NCBI RefSeq assembly: GCF_947492815.1 | Contig: NZ_CANLOB010000017.1 | Coordinates: 1 to 64,000, forward strand | Direction: 5' to 3' | Source of the DNA: an uncultured Dokdonia sp. | GTDB taxonomy: Bacteria > Bacteroidota > Bacteroidia > Flavobacteriales > Flavobacteriaceae | DNA length: 64,000 nucleotides | Shown: piece after piece, positions 27,987-36,113 of the stretch | Position numbering within the stretch: position 1 is the stretch's first letter | Layout of the letters: the number at the start of each line of letters is the position of its first letter | Program-made: the position numbers and the translations under genes | Notes under the pieces: model-generated | The model's input: the letters and a program-made list of their open reading frames with translations, nothing else | What the model was told of the DNA's origin: nothing | The model's database searches: none

Positions 27987-28835
27987 TTGAAAAATACAAC
28001 AAGTACAGTTCCATTTAATTTAGACACCGCATTTGAAAACACTATTATTCATCAATTATCAACACTAAAACCTGCTGGAACGCAACTTCTATTAGAACCC
28101 CGTATTGATTATATTGAGTTAATAAAGTTGACGCTATTTGATTTAACTTTAAAACAAGTACTCATTATAAAAAAGACTTTAAAAAGGTTGCATCCTAGAG
28201 ATCCCTATCTAAGAGAATATATAATTGTTGAAACAGGAAAAAACTTTGCAAAATACAGTCCAAACGGTTTTGAAACTTACTTTACAGAGAGAATTGATGA
28301 GGATACTTATTTTCAGTTAAAAGTATATTTGAGAGAAATCACTAAAGAAATAACATCTCAATACAAATACAAAAGAGAAATCATTAAAGATTTAAAACTT
28401 ACCTCTCATTTTAAAAATGGTTTCTTCTCAGCTATTTTCTCATCGGTTACGACCAATCAAAAAGGTAAGAAGTTAAAAGTTACTATTGCTGATTATTTAC
28501 AAATGGTTGATAATAATATTGTCAACTTGATTGAGAATAAACCAAAGGAAGCATTAGAAGTTATTTTATTTCTCAAAGGAAATATTTTTCTGCTCAAAAA
28601 TGTAACCTTTGAACTTTTAGAGAAATTAAAATTAGCCTCAATAAACACATCACCAGAAAATAAAGACGCTATTGATGATTGGCTTTGGTTTGATTTTATA
28701 ACAAGTACAGACATCTCTATATCTGATCTATTCAGTGATATCTCTGATATGTTTGATTCTTTTGATGATTATTTTAGTGTAGATAGCTCTGGAGACTGGG
28801 ATTCAGGTGCTGATTTTGATATGGATCCATTTTAA
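27987..28835 (+). CDS. Hypothetical protein with acidic Ser/Asp-rich tail
   Basis: 282 residues with a TTG start. Residues 1-230 are alpha-helical and rich in Lys, Leu and Ile (KQVLIIKKTLKRLHPRDPYL). The last 40 residues are strongly acidic (SDISDMFDSFDDYFS, ending DMDPF). No signal peptide, so cytoplasmic. An acidic tail of this kind often mimics nucleic acid or mediates protein contacts; the family is not recognised. Confidence 0.7.
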   Translation: MKNTTSTVPFNLDTAFENTIIHQLSTLKPAGTQLLLEPRIDYIELIKLTLFDLTLKQVLIIKKTLKRLHPRDPYLREYIIVETGKNFAKYSPNGFETYFTERIDEDTYFQLKVYLREITKEITSQYKYKREIIKDLKLTSHFKNGFFSAIFSSVTTNQKGKKLKVTIADYLQMVDNNIVNLIENKPKEALEVILFLKGNIFLLKNVTFELLEKLKLASINTSPENKDAIDDWLWFDFITSTDISISDLFSDISDMFDSFDDYFSVDSSGDWDSGADFDMDPF

Positions 28836-28878
28836 TTTATAATAACTTTACGAATACACGTATACTAACCTTACATAT

Positions 28879-29310
28879 ATGAAAAAAACAAGTATTGCTA
28901 TCATCTTCTTATTCATGGGACTTCAATTAGCTGCTCAGACTAAGTATTTACGAAGTATTGCAGAAACACAAGAACTTTCTAAAGATGTTGTTTCGTTATT
29001 TAAAGAAAATAACATTGCAGCATCATTTGAACAATTAACACCCTATTGGCCAATGCCTCAAAACGAACTTGATGCTATAGAGGAAAAAACAATTAAATAC
29101 TTAAATATCATTAGAGATCGATTTGGGAAACCTATTGACACTTTAAAAATAAAGAATGAAACGATAGCTGACGTCGCCCTTAGAGAGACCTACTTAGTAC
29201 GATATGAAAACACTGCAATACGTATCATTTTTACATATTATAAGAATGATTATGGTTGGATTGTTAATGCATTTAAATGGGATGATTCCTTCACTGAAGA
29301 GTTTGAATAA
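28879..29310 (+). CDS. Exported hypothetical protein (143 aa)
   Basis: Signal peptide MKKTSIAIIFLFMGLQLAAQ. The mature part has a helical N-terminus (RSIAETQELSKDVVSLFKEN) and a strand-rich C-terminus (TYLVRYENTAIRIIFTYYKN), a shape reminiscent of small NTF2/cystatin-like folds, though this is not established. Stands alone. Confidence 0.7.
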   Translation: MKKTSIAIIFLFMGLQLAAQTKYLRSIAETQELSKDVVSLFKENNIAASFEQLTPYWPMPQNELDAIEEKTIKYLNIIRDRFGKPIDTLKIKNETIADVALRETYLVRYENTAIRIIFTYYKNDYGWIVNAFKWDDSFTEEFE

Positions 29311-29367
29311 ATAGTTAAAAATATGTAAATTACATATCCTAGTATTGATCTAAGAATAAATCATATA

Positions 29368-29778
29368 ATGACCTCAGGGTATTCAGGAACACCTTTAGCC
29401 AAAAAATTAGGGATTAAAGAAGGATATACAATCCTTCTTTTCAATGCCCCTCAACACTATTTTGACTTATTTACTGACTTACCAAAGAAACTCCAAATAG
29501 CAAAAAAGATAATATCCAAAAACATAGACTTTAATCATTTATTCTGTACAACTCTTGAAGAGCTACAGAACAATGCAATTACTTATAAAAAAGCATTAAA
29601 AAAAAATGGTCTTTTATGGGTAAGTTGGCCAAAAGGAGCTTCCTCCATTCCAACAGATCTGAAACGAGAACCTATAAGAGATTACCTTCTTAGTATAGGT
29701 CTTCTAGACGTTAAAGTAGCTGCAATAGATAAGGATTGGAGCGCACTCAAATTTGTATACAGATTAAAAGATAGGTAA
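29368..29778 (+). CDS. DUF3052-family protein
   Basis: 136 residues, cytoplasmic. The opening GYSGTPLAKKLGIKEGY and the central VSWPKGASSIPTDLKREPIR match my memory of DUF3052 proteins, which are of unknown function. Followed ten bases later by an AraC-type regulator on the same strand, so the two are probably co-transcribed. Confidence 0.75.
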   Translation: MTSGYSGTPLAKKLGIKEGYTILLFNAPQHYFDLFTDLPKKLQIAKKIISKNIDFNHLFCTTLEELQNNAITYKKALKKNGLLWVSWPKGASSIPTDLKREPIRDYLLSIGLLDVKVAAIDKDWSALKFVYRLKDR

Positions 29779-29788
29779 CAAAATAGTT

Positions 29789-30628
29789 ATGAATATAATA
29801 CATTTACCAGATCATTCTAGCACTGAAAATAAGCTTCCATTTTATCTTATAGATTACCATACTTCTGAAGAGTCTCGTAAACAAATGGTATCCCTAAAAC
29901 TAAATACATTTAGTTTTTTACAAGAAGGTTATAAAGAAGTCTTTTCAGACAGAAATACAATTGCTATTGAAAATGCAAATTTCTTACTGATGAAATCTGG
30001 TCATTGTTTAATGACTGAGAAATTAGCGAATATTAATGATTCCTATAGAAGTATTCTATTTTTCTTTTCTAATGAATCATTACTACGTTTTGTTCAAAAA
30101 CATAATATACCTACTCCAAAAACCATACAGCAATCATCTATCTACTCTTTTGAATATGATGCATTCTTAAAAACATTTGTAAGTAGTTTAGTTCATATCA
30201 ACACATTAAAACCAGAAGTAAAACTACATTTATTATCTGCAAAATTTGAAGAACTCCTACTATATTTAAAAGAGACCAAAGGCAATGATTTTATTTTTTC
30301 TCTTATTCATAATACTGATAGTAAATTTCAGCATTTCATAGAAATAGTTGAATCTAACAAACTCAATAAACTTACACTTAAGGAACTATCTTTTTTATCA
30401 AACATGAGTGTTTCTTCATTTAAAAGAGAGTTTACAAAACACTTCAAATCCTCTCCCAGTAAGTGGTTTCAAGAAAAAAGACTAGAACAAGCTGCGCTTT
30501 TATTAAAAAATACAACGAATAGACCATCAGATATATTTGAAGAGATTGGATATGAAAGTTTATCCAATTTTATTCAAGCTTTTAAAACAAAGTTTGGTGT
30601 TACACCAAAACAGTATCAAATAAATTGA
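29789..30628 (+). CDS. AraC-family transcriptional regulator
   Basis: 279 residues. The N-terminal domain lacks a clear cupin motif and resembles the ExsA-like group (SFLQEGYKEVFSDRNTIAIENANFLLM). The C-terminal domain has two helix-turn-helix motifs (LTLKELSFLSNMSVSSFKREF and RPSDIFEEIGYESLSNFIQAF). Neighbours are the DUF3052 protein (upstream, 10 bases) and the PEBP protein (downstream, 88 bases), either of which could be its target. Confidence 0.88.
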   Translation: MNIIHLPDHSSTENKLPFYLIDYHTSEESRKQMVSLKLNTFSFLQEGYKEVFSDRNTIAIENANFLLMKSGHCLMTEKLANINDSYRSILFFFSNESLLRFVQKHNIPTPKTIQQSSIYSFEYDAFLKTFVSSLVHINTLKPEVKLHLLSAKFEELLLYLKETKGNDFIFSLIHNTDSKFQHFIEIVESNKLNKLTLKELSFLSNMSVSSFKREFTKHFKSSPSKWFQEKRLEQAALLLKNTTNRPSDIFEEIGYESLSNFIQAFKTKFGVTPKQYQIN

Positions 30629-30716
30629 ACTTTTATAAATACTTTTTGAGCTAAATAAGACATCATAAAAGCTTCTTCTAGCTATAGATTTGCACTGTAA
30701 TTAAAACACAAATCTT

Positions 30717-31274
30717 ATGAAAAGCACACATCTTATTTTAGGAATCTTATTAGCAGTCTCTACCTCTTTATTTGGACAAAATACATTTACATTGTCTAGT
30801 AATACAATTGGTGGAGAAACAACAATTCAAGAAGAGTTTAATGGTTTTGGTTGTACTGGAAAAAATCAATCTCCTCAATTATCTTGGAAAAATGCACCCG
30901 AAGGCACAAAAAGCTTTGCAATTACTATGTATGATCCAGATGCTCCAACAGGAAGCGGATGGTGGCATTGGGTCGTATTTGACATTCCAGCCAAAACAAC
31001 ACAATTAGTATCAGATGCAGGAAATGTGAAACTCAATTTAACTCCTCAAGGAACCATTCAAAGTATCACAGATTATGGTGCTATGGGATATGGAGGTCCA
31101 TGTCCACCAGAAGGACATGGCCTACATCAATACATTATTACTGTATATGCATTAAAGACAGACACACTAGGTTTAAATAAAAATACAAATCCAGCTGTAG
31201 TTGGATACTATTTATGGAATAATACGATTGCTAAAGCTAGCATTGTAGCATATTACCAAAGAGAAAAACAATAG
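30717..31274 (+). CDS. YbhB/YbcL-type PEBP-family protein, exported
   Basis: 185 residues. Signal peptide MKSTHLILGILLAVSTSLFG. The phosphatidylethanolamine-binding-protein fold motifs are clear: SPQLSWKNAP, YDPDAPTGSGWWHWVV, and GPCPPEGHGLHQYIITVYAL. In the Raf-kinase-inhibitor-like family the ligand pocket binds anionic groups; the bacterial function is poorly known. Ends at a strong hairpin. Confidence 0.9.
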   Translation: MKSTHLILGILLAVSTSLFGQNTFTLSSNTIGGETTIQEEFNGFGCTGKNQSPQLSWKNAPEGTKSFAITMYDPDAPTGSGWWHWVVFDIPAKTTQLVSDAGNVKLNLTPQGTIQSITDYGAMGYGGPCPPEGHGLHQYIITVYALKTDTLGLNKNTNPAVVGYYLWNNTIAKASIVAYYQREKQ

Positions 31275-31297
31275 GCCGTATAGATACTTTTTTATGT

Positions 31298-31338
31298 AAT
31301 ATAGTGTAACACTCTACAATAGAGTGCTACACTATATT
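31298..31338. terminator. Long hairpin after the PEBP gene
   Basis: AATATAGTGTA (31298-31308) pairs with TACACTATATT (31328-31338), and inside it CACTCT pairs with AGAGTG around a short loop. A strong but non-T-tailed hairpin, 24 bases after the stop. Confidence 0.6.
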
Positions 31339-31410
31339 TGTATTATAACGATACTAACCACATGTATTTTTAATACATTTATACAATATAAATTGTATGA
31401 TCAGTAATCT

Positions 31411-31857
31411 ATGTGTGATTTTTCAAAAGGTTTTATTCTTTGCAAATGCAATGACCCAAAGGTGATTGTACATCATAAAAAATCAAAGCGTCGTAAAAAG
31501 TTAAATAAACAATCTAAAGCAAAAACTACTGCTGAATATGAATGGACATTATTCTCTTATGTAGGCATTAGAAAAGAACAAGAAATGGGGCGTTATAGAC
31601 TACCTGCCTCCAAACTTGACGAAGGACTTACAGCCGACTTTGTCTTTGAAGAATTAAATACTAGAAATTGCTTTGATTTTGAATACCATCCTAAAGAAGG
31701 TGATAATTTAATTATTCATACATCTACTGGTTTTAATAGAATAGAGTTTATTTATAGAGATGGAATTTGGGAAGAAGATCATTACTCACCCTTTTCTGAT
31801 GACTGTGAAAAAATTGATAATGGTATACTCACCACACCTCCCTCACAAAAAGCCTAA
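31411..31857 (+). CDS. Hypothetical protein (148 aa)
   Basis: Cytoplasmic. Begins MCDFSKGFILCKCNDPK and has a lysine-rich early segment (HHKKSKRRKKLNKQSKAK). Cysteines at 2, 11 and 13 (C-x8-C-x-C) could bind a metal, but there is no established motif. Its stop is two bases before the start of the next gene (TAATAATG), so the pair is co-translated. Family not recognised. Confidence 0.65.
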   Translation: MCDFSKGFILCKCNDPKVIVHHKKSKRRKKLNKQSKAKTTAEYEWTLFSYVGIRKEQEMGRYRLPASKLDEGLTADFVFEELNTRNCFDFEYHPKEGDNLIIHTSTGFNRIEFIYRDGIWEEDHYSPFSDDCEKIDNGILTTPPSQKA

Positions 31858-31859
31858 TA

Positions 31860-32351
31860 ATGTATCGAGATGCAGATATACATTCTGAAAAGATGACAAA
31901 ATTATTGATTGCGTCTGTATATGAATACCTTGACCTATTTGGATCTCAAAATACTATTACAACAGCAAGTGCTATAGATGCTATGATTTATCACTACAAA
32001 GACATTTCTATGGTAAATTTCTATGTAGCACAGTTTAATCAAGAATTATTTGTCGTACAGTTTGATGATCTATATATAAAAATCTATGAAAATGAGCTCT
32101 CTTTCAAGAGATCTTTTAAGTTTTCTGATGTTACAGATGAAGTCATTGAAATTCGTTTTAAACTACATATAATTGAAGAAAATAGTATAGGTAATCTCAT
32201 ACACTATGCTTGTTTATCAAAAAGTGACCTTTTAAAAGACGAAGATAGTCATGATCGTAAAATTTCTGAGATCAAAGCAAATACCTGGTATCAAAGAAAT
32301 AAACACTTACAACTTATCTATTCAGATGTACATATAGACTATAATGTATAG
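31860..32351 (+). CDS. Hypothetical protein (163 aa)
   Basis: Cytoplasmic. Begins with MYRDADIHSEKM and has helical and strand segments rich in Ile, Tyr and Asp (FYVAQFNQELFVVQFDDLYIK region). It directly follows the gene at 31411, sharing an operon. No recognised family. With its partner it may form a two-component unit, but there is no further evidence. Confidence 0.65.
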   Translation: MYRDADIHSEKMTKLLIASVYEYLDLFGSQNTITTASAIDAMIYHYKDISMVNFYVAQFNQELFVVQFDDLYIKIYENELSFKRSFKFSDVTDEVIEIRFKLHIIEENSIGNLIHYACLSKSDLLKDEDSHDRKISEIKANTWYQRNKHLQLIYSDVHIDYNV

Positions 32352-32380
32352 CTTATTTCCTTTATAATTTAAGTTCATAT

Positions 32381-32396
32381 ACGCTTTCGCGAAAGC
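32381..32396. repeat. CGCG palindrome copy 8 (bestrophin promoter region)
   Basis: ACGCTTTCGCGAAAGC with the core at 32383-32396. It ends 14 bases before the TATCTTTA box at 32411-32418 of the bestrophin gene, so it overlaps the expected -33 region. Confidence 0.9.
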
Positions 32397-32410
32397 AAAC
32401 TCAGATTTAT

Positions 32411-32418
32411 TATCTTTA
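32411..32418 (+). promoter_or_regulatory. -7 box immediately before the bestrophin start
   Basis: TATCTTTA lies only four bases before the ATG at 32423. If used, the mRNA leader would be nearly absent. Confidence 0.4.
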
Positions 32419-32422
32419 ACCT

Positions 32423-33478
32423 ATGCATACCAAAAAAAGATACACAGCCTTTCAAATGGCTGTCTGGACACGTTTTGAAACATTATTATTTCTATTGATT
32501 ATAGTAGCTTGGGTAACCGCTTATTTCTTTCTGGACCTTTCTTGGCTAAAAATACCTTGGACACCCTTAGCACTTATAGGCACTGCAGTTGCTTTTGTGA
32601 TAGGATTTCAAAATAATGCTGCTTATGGCCGTATCTGGGAAGCTCGAAAAATATGGGGCGGGATTGTAAATACATCTAGAACATTAGGTATGTATCTTCA
32701 GGATATGATTACCAATGAGCATGCAATATCTCCTCTGAAAGAGGAAGAATTATCCAAAGAGATTAAGACACTTACCTATAGACATATTGCGTGGATGACT
32801 GCTTTACGTCACGCAATGCGGGCATCAAAACCCTGGGAAACAACTTCAAACCACAGAACAAATCGCGAGTGGAATATGCACCCTCCAGAAAAAGAAAGCG
32901 TTGTAGAAGAGGATATAAAATCGTATATCTCAGATAGTGATCACGCCTATACCATGAGTAAAAATAATAAACAAACAGCTTTATTATACCTACAATCACA
33001 TCACTTAAAAGCATTAAAAGAAAAAGGTCTTATTTGGGAATTCGCCTTCTTACAATTAGAAGGCGTTTTGGAAGAACATTTTACTTTACAAGGCAAAAGC
33101 GAACGCATCAAAAACTTTCCATATCCAAGACATTTTGCAACGCTTAATCACTTCTTTATGTGGATTTTTGTTTTGTTATTACCATTGGCATTAGTCCCTC
33201 AATTTGCCGAAATAGGCCTAGAGATTACAAATCAAAACTCATTTATAGGAACATACTTCATATGGCTTACAATTCCATTTTATGTAATTGTTGCTTGGAT
33301 ATTCCATACCATGGAACGTATAGGAAGAACTGGAGAAAATCCATTTGAAGGAACAGCAAATGATGTTCCTATTTCCACAATCGCAAGAGGTATTGAAATT
33401 GATTTACGACAGAATCTAGGAGAATCGTTAAATGAAATTCCTGAGCAGTTCCCAGTTAGGAACGATACACAGTTTTAA
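32423..33478 (+). CDS. Bestrophin-family chloride channel-like membrane protein
   Basis: 351 residues. The N-terminal region has the membrane helices expected of bestrophin/UPF0187 (LLFLLIIVAWVTAYFFL, PWTPLALIGTAVAFVIGFQNNAAYGR) and the family motif GRIWEARKIWGGIVN. A second helical pair lies at about 238-256 and 274-292, followed by the conserved GRTGENPFEGTANDVP. Bacterial members form pentameric anion or cation channels. The last 45 codons are mirrored in degraded form at 34299-34427. Confidence 0.92.
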   Translation: MHTKKRYTAFQMAVWTRFETLLFLLIIVAWVTAYFFLDLSWLKIPWTPLALIGTAVAFVIGFQNNAAYGRIWEARKIWGGIVNTSRTLGMYLQDMITNEHAISPLKEEELSKEIKTLTYRHIAWMTALRHAMRASKPWETTSNHRTNREWNMHPPEKESVVEEDIKSYISDSDHAYTMSKNNKQTALLYLQSHHLKALKEKGLIWEFAFLQLEGVLEEHFTLQGKSERIKNFPYPRHFATLNHFFMWIFVLLLPLALVPQFAEIGLEITNQNSFIGTYFIWLTIPFYVIVAWIFHTMERIGRTGENPFEGTANDVPISTIARGIEIDLRQNLGESLNEIPEQFPVRNDTQF

Positions 33479-33543
33479 AATAGAAGTACGACGCATTGTA
33501 ATACATAATTCTATTATTAGTATGCCTCAAATATTGACTCATT

Positions 33544-34047
33544 ATGAAGAAAATAACATATGCATTATCGATTTTAGTATTTATTATATGCATAGCTTGT
33601 AAAGAAACTAGTTCTAATGCTTTGGAAAAAAAAGTAAATACAAAGCTAACTCAACTAGATAGTATGGACTTAGCACATGCTAAAAGTATTGCTCATGCTG
33701 AAGACCATATTACAAATGCATATGTATCTGACAGTATGTTATATTTAAATGCTACTATTAAAAAAGATCATAGAATATTTGGATATGCACAACCTGATAC
33801 GATATCCAAACGCCTATTTCTTTTATCTGTCTTTACCAATGATGTAAAAAACAATCCTTTTAATTTAGATTTAGGAGCATATTACGAATTAAATGAATAT
33901 ACACAGCTTCGTATAAAATATCAAAGTCACAATGATCATTTTGTAGAAACTATCGCTACAGATAGTCTGGGTAGAACAATGGCTCTTTATTTTGAAAAGA
34001 AATGGGTAGACTTAGAAGATGAAAATGTAATTCCTATAGATGAATAA
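33544..34047 (+). CDS. Hypothetical lipoprotein (167 aa)
   Basis: Lipoprotein signal MKKITYALSILVFIICIAC (Cys19). The mature part includes KVNTKLTQLDSMDLAHAKSIAHAE (helical, charged) and a later strand-rich domain. No family recognised. It is 65 bases after the bestrophin gene with no terminator in between, so it could belong to that transcript. Confidence 0.7.
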   Translation: MKKITYALSILVFIICIACKETSSNALEKKVNTKLTQLDSMDLAHAKSIAHAEDHITNAYVSDSMLYLNATIKKDHRIFGYAQPDTISKRLFLLSVFTNDVKNNPFNLDLGAYYELNEYTQLRIKYQSHNDHFVETIATDSLGRTMALYFEKKWVDLEDENVIPIDE

Positions 34048-34052
34048 AAGTC

Positions 34053-34146
34053 ATTAAACTAAGATCCCGTTAGATACTGAAACAAGTTCGTAAACAACGA
34101 GATTAGCATGCCTGTAAGCATAGGTAGATTTAATTATCAATTTTGT
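34053..34146. repeat. Two-hairpin dispersed repeat, copy 2
   Basis: Copy of the element at 11946-12045. Hairpin 1 arms are ATCCCGTT (34064-34071) and AACGAGAT (34096-34103). Compared with copy 1, a C to T change in the left arm is matched by G to A in the right arm, preserving pairing. This fills the first part of the 564-base gap after the lipoprotein gene. Confidence 0.75.
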
Positions 34147-34167
34147 TTAGATTTAGTAATTAAGTAC

Positions 34168-34272
34168 CTAGCCTACTATTAATTTATCTAATGTCTCACG
34201 CACTTCTTTACTAATCCAATCGGCGGCGCCTTTTTCTTTGATAACTATTTTTCCTGTTTTATCAATGATATA
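34168..34272 (-). pseudogene. Remnant of a TlpA-like thioredoxin gene (C-terminal 34 codons)
   Basis: Read on the minus strand, this encodes YIIDKTGKIVIKEKGAADW and continues to LDKLIVG and a stop. It is nearly identical to the C-terminus of the intact gene at 37943-38512 (same residues up to the last few, with IS for NS and K for T near the end). The rest of the gene, including the WCPPC site, is missing. The frame is still open, so the loss is probably recent. The remainder of the 34.43-34.61 kb gap shows only AT-rich sequence with no gene. Confidence 0.88.
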
Positions 34273-34298
34273 AAAAAATTAGATAAATTTCATTTTGA

Positions 34299-34427
34299 GA
34301 AATAGCAAATGGTGATTCTATATTCACAATTATTGGAGGTATTGAAATTAATTTACTACAAAACCAAGAAGAATCGTTAGATGGGATTTCTGAGCGATTC
34401 TAAACTGGAAGTCATATGCAGTTTTAA
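34299..34427 (+). pseudogene. Remnant of a bestrophin gene (3' end)
   Basis: About 129 bases align with the last part of the bestrophin gene (33350-33478). The translated remnant reads EIANGDSIFTIIGGIEINL and then LQNQEESLDGISERF, against EGTANDVPISTIARGIEIDL in the intact protein. A stop occurs at 34401. It begins 26 bases after the TlpA remnant, and none of the upstream bestrophin sequence is present. Confidence 0.82.
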
Positions 34428-34611
34428 TTACTTGTTAAAATAATTGATTTTCAAAACTAGAAGTTTTTATAACTAATTCTTCGATGAAATAACAGATAAT
34501 ATCGTTTTTATGTTACTTATAGAAATAAGAAGAAATAACATAATATTACCTCTACTTTTGCACTATATTGTATTAATAATAAAAATTTTATTCTAAATAA
34601 TTTCCCTTGCC

Positions 34612-35748
34612 TTGATAGAAGAATTTCATTTCAACATTTTCAATAGTATTATAGCTGTAGGTGTCATTCACGGTTTTTTTTTTAGTTTTTTTATTTTCTT
34701 TCGAAAGAAATACAATACAAAACTTCATGTTTTTTTAGCACTTACTGTGCTTGCATTATCACTTAATAATTTACAGTACTGGTTATATGATGTAGAATTA
34801 TTAAAAAATTCACCCGTATTAACAAAAGCATATTTTCTATTTGAAATGCTTATTGGACCTTTTTTCTATTTATTTGTGAATGCATATTTACAAAAACAAA
34901 TCTGCTTTAAAAAAGTAGCTTTAGTACTTACACCATTTGGAATAGCGACTATCTCTAGATTTATCTCCTATACTACTTTTCAAGAAGAAGTCTATAAAAG
35001 AGTTTATAATTCTTATTTAGAAATTGTCATCTTAATATTTAATATACTATTCTTGTTTCTCATTTTTAGGGCAATATTTATTTATGAAAAGAAATCAAAA
35101 CTTCAAGATGGTAATAAAATAATCATTAAAACCGCATGGCTAAAAACAACATTATTTGTAGCATTAGGGACTATAGTGTTTTGGGTTTTAGGAAATCACT
35201 TCATAACATTACCTGGTTTTACTAGGTATTACCCACTTTGGATTACCATTTCTTTCTTAATATACTGGATTGCGTATGCAGCAATTTTTAAAGCAAAACT
35301 ATTCAAAGAGCGAAAGGTAATTAGAAAAAAAGTAGCTATACTTGAACCAAAGTCCTTTATACAACCACAATCTTTAGTCAATTCGAAATCAGAAAAAAAG
35401 AAAACAAATAGTAAACTATACGCTGATTTTGAGCAACTCATTACAGAAGAAAAACTATACCTTAATTCACAATTATCACTAGACTATACAGCTACTAAAC
35501 TAAACATAAGTGCAAATTATTTATCACAGATTGTAAATAATCATTCTAACTATAGTTTTACAGATTATATAAACCAACAACGTATAGGTCTTGCAAAACA
35601 ATTATTAGTAGATCCTGAATTTGACAAGTATACAATACTTTCAATTGCACTAGAAACCGGATTTAACTCTAAATCTAGTTTTTACAACGCCTTTAAAAAA
35701 GTAACCCAAATCACTCCTACTCAGTATAAAAAATCTCAACTTAATTAA
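34612..35748 (+). CDS. Membrane-anchored AraC-family regulator
   Basis: 378 residues with a TTG start. Six or seven hydrophobic helices cover residues about 10-235, for example IIAVGVIHGFFFSFFIFF and FVALGTIVFWVLGNHF. The C-terminal 110 residues form an AraC-type DNA-binding domain (LSLDYTATKLNISANYLSQ and LSIALETGFNSKSSFYNAF). Such 7TM-AraC fusions are frequent in Bacteroidetes and couple a membrane-sensed signal to transcription. Ligand unknown. No target operon is obvious; it is flanked by remnants and a 365-base AT-rich gap. Confidence 0.85.
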   Translation: MIEEFHFNIFNSIIAVGVIHGFFFSFFIFFRKKYNTKLHVFLALTVLALSLNNLQYWLYDVELLKNSPVLTKAYFLFEMLIGPFFYLFVNAYLQKQICFKKVALVLTPFGIATISRFISYTTFQEEVYKRVYNSYLEIVILIFNILFLFLIFRAIFIYEKKSKLQDGNKIIIKTAWLKTTLFVALGTIVFWVLGNHFITLPGFTRYYPLWITISFLIYWIAYAAIFKAKLFKERKVIRKKVAILEPKSFIQPQSLVNSKSEKKKTNSKLYADFEQLITEEKLYLNSQLSLDYTATKLNISANYLSQIVNNHSNYSFTDYINQQRIGLAKQLLVDPEFDKYTILSIALETGFNSKSSFYNAFKKVTQITPTQYKKSQLN

Positions 35749-36113
35749 TCTATTAAAAATTATTTTGAAATTCATTTACAACTAATTATTTTGATTCATT
35801 TGACATCTCTTCGTCAATTAGTGATAAAATGAATCTATAAATCTCATATTCATAAAGTGAAGATCTATAAATACTTAAAATAAGTAATTCTAAAGTATTA
35901 ATCAATCCTAATTACTATACATAAATAGTATATAACTCTAATAAACAATGCTTTAAATAAAATAATAACTATACATTTCTTGCTATTATTTCATAATGTG
36001 CATCAACACCTATAAAGTTGTCCAATATTTTTGACTATCAAAGATATGAGACATCCATAACTACAAGTCAATGTAATATTGCAGTGTAATTAATTAAACA
36101 TTAAAAAAGGCAC
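35749..36113. other. 365-base AT-rich intergenic gap
   Basis: I see no ORF, repeat copy or strong hairpin here. It contains the promoter region for the T9SS-tailed gene that follows, but no confident promoter box could be chosen. Confidence 0.6.
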
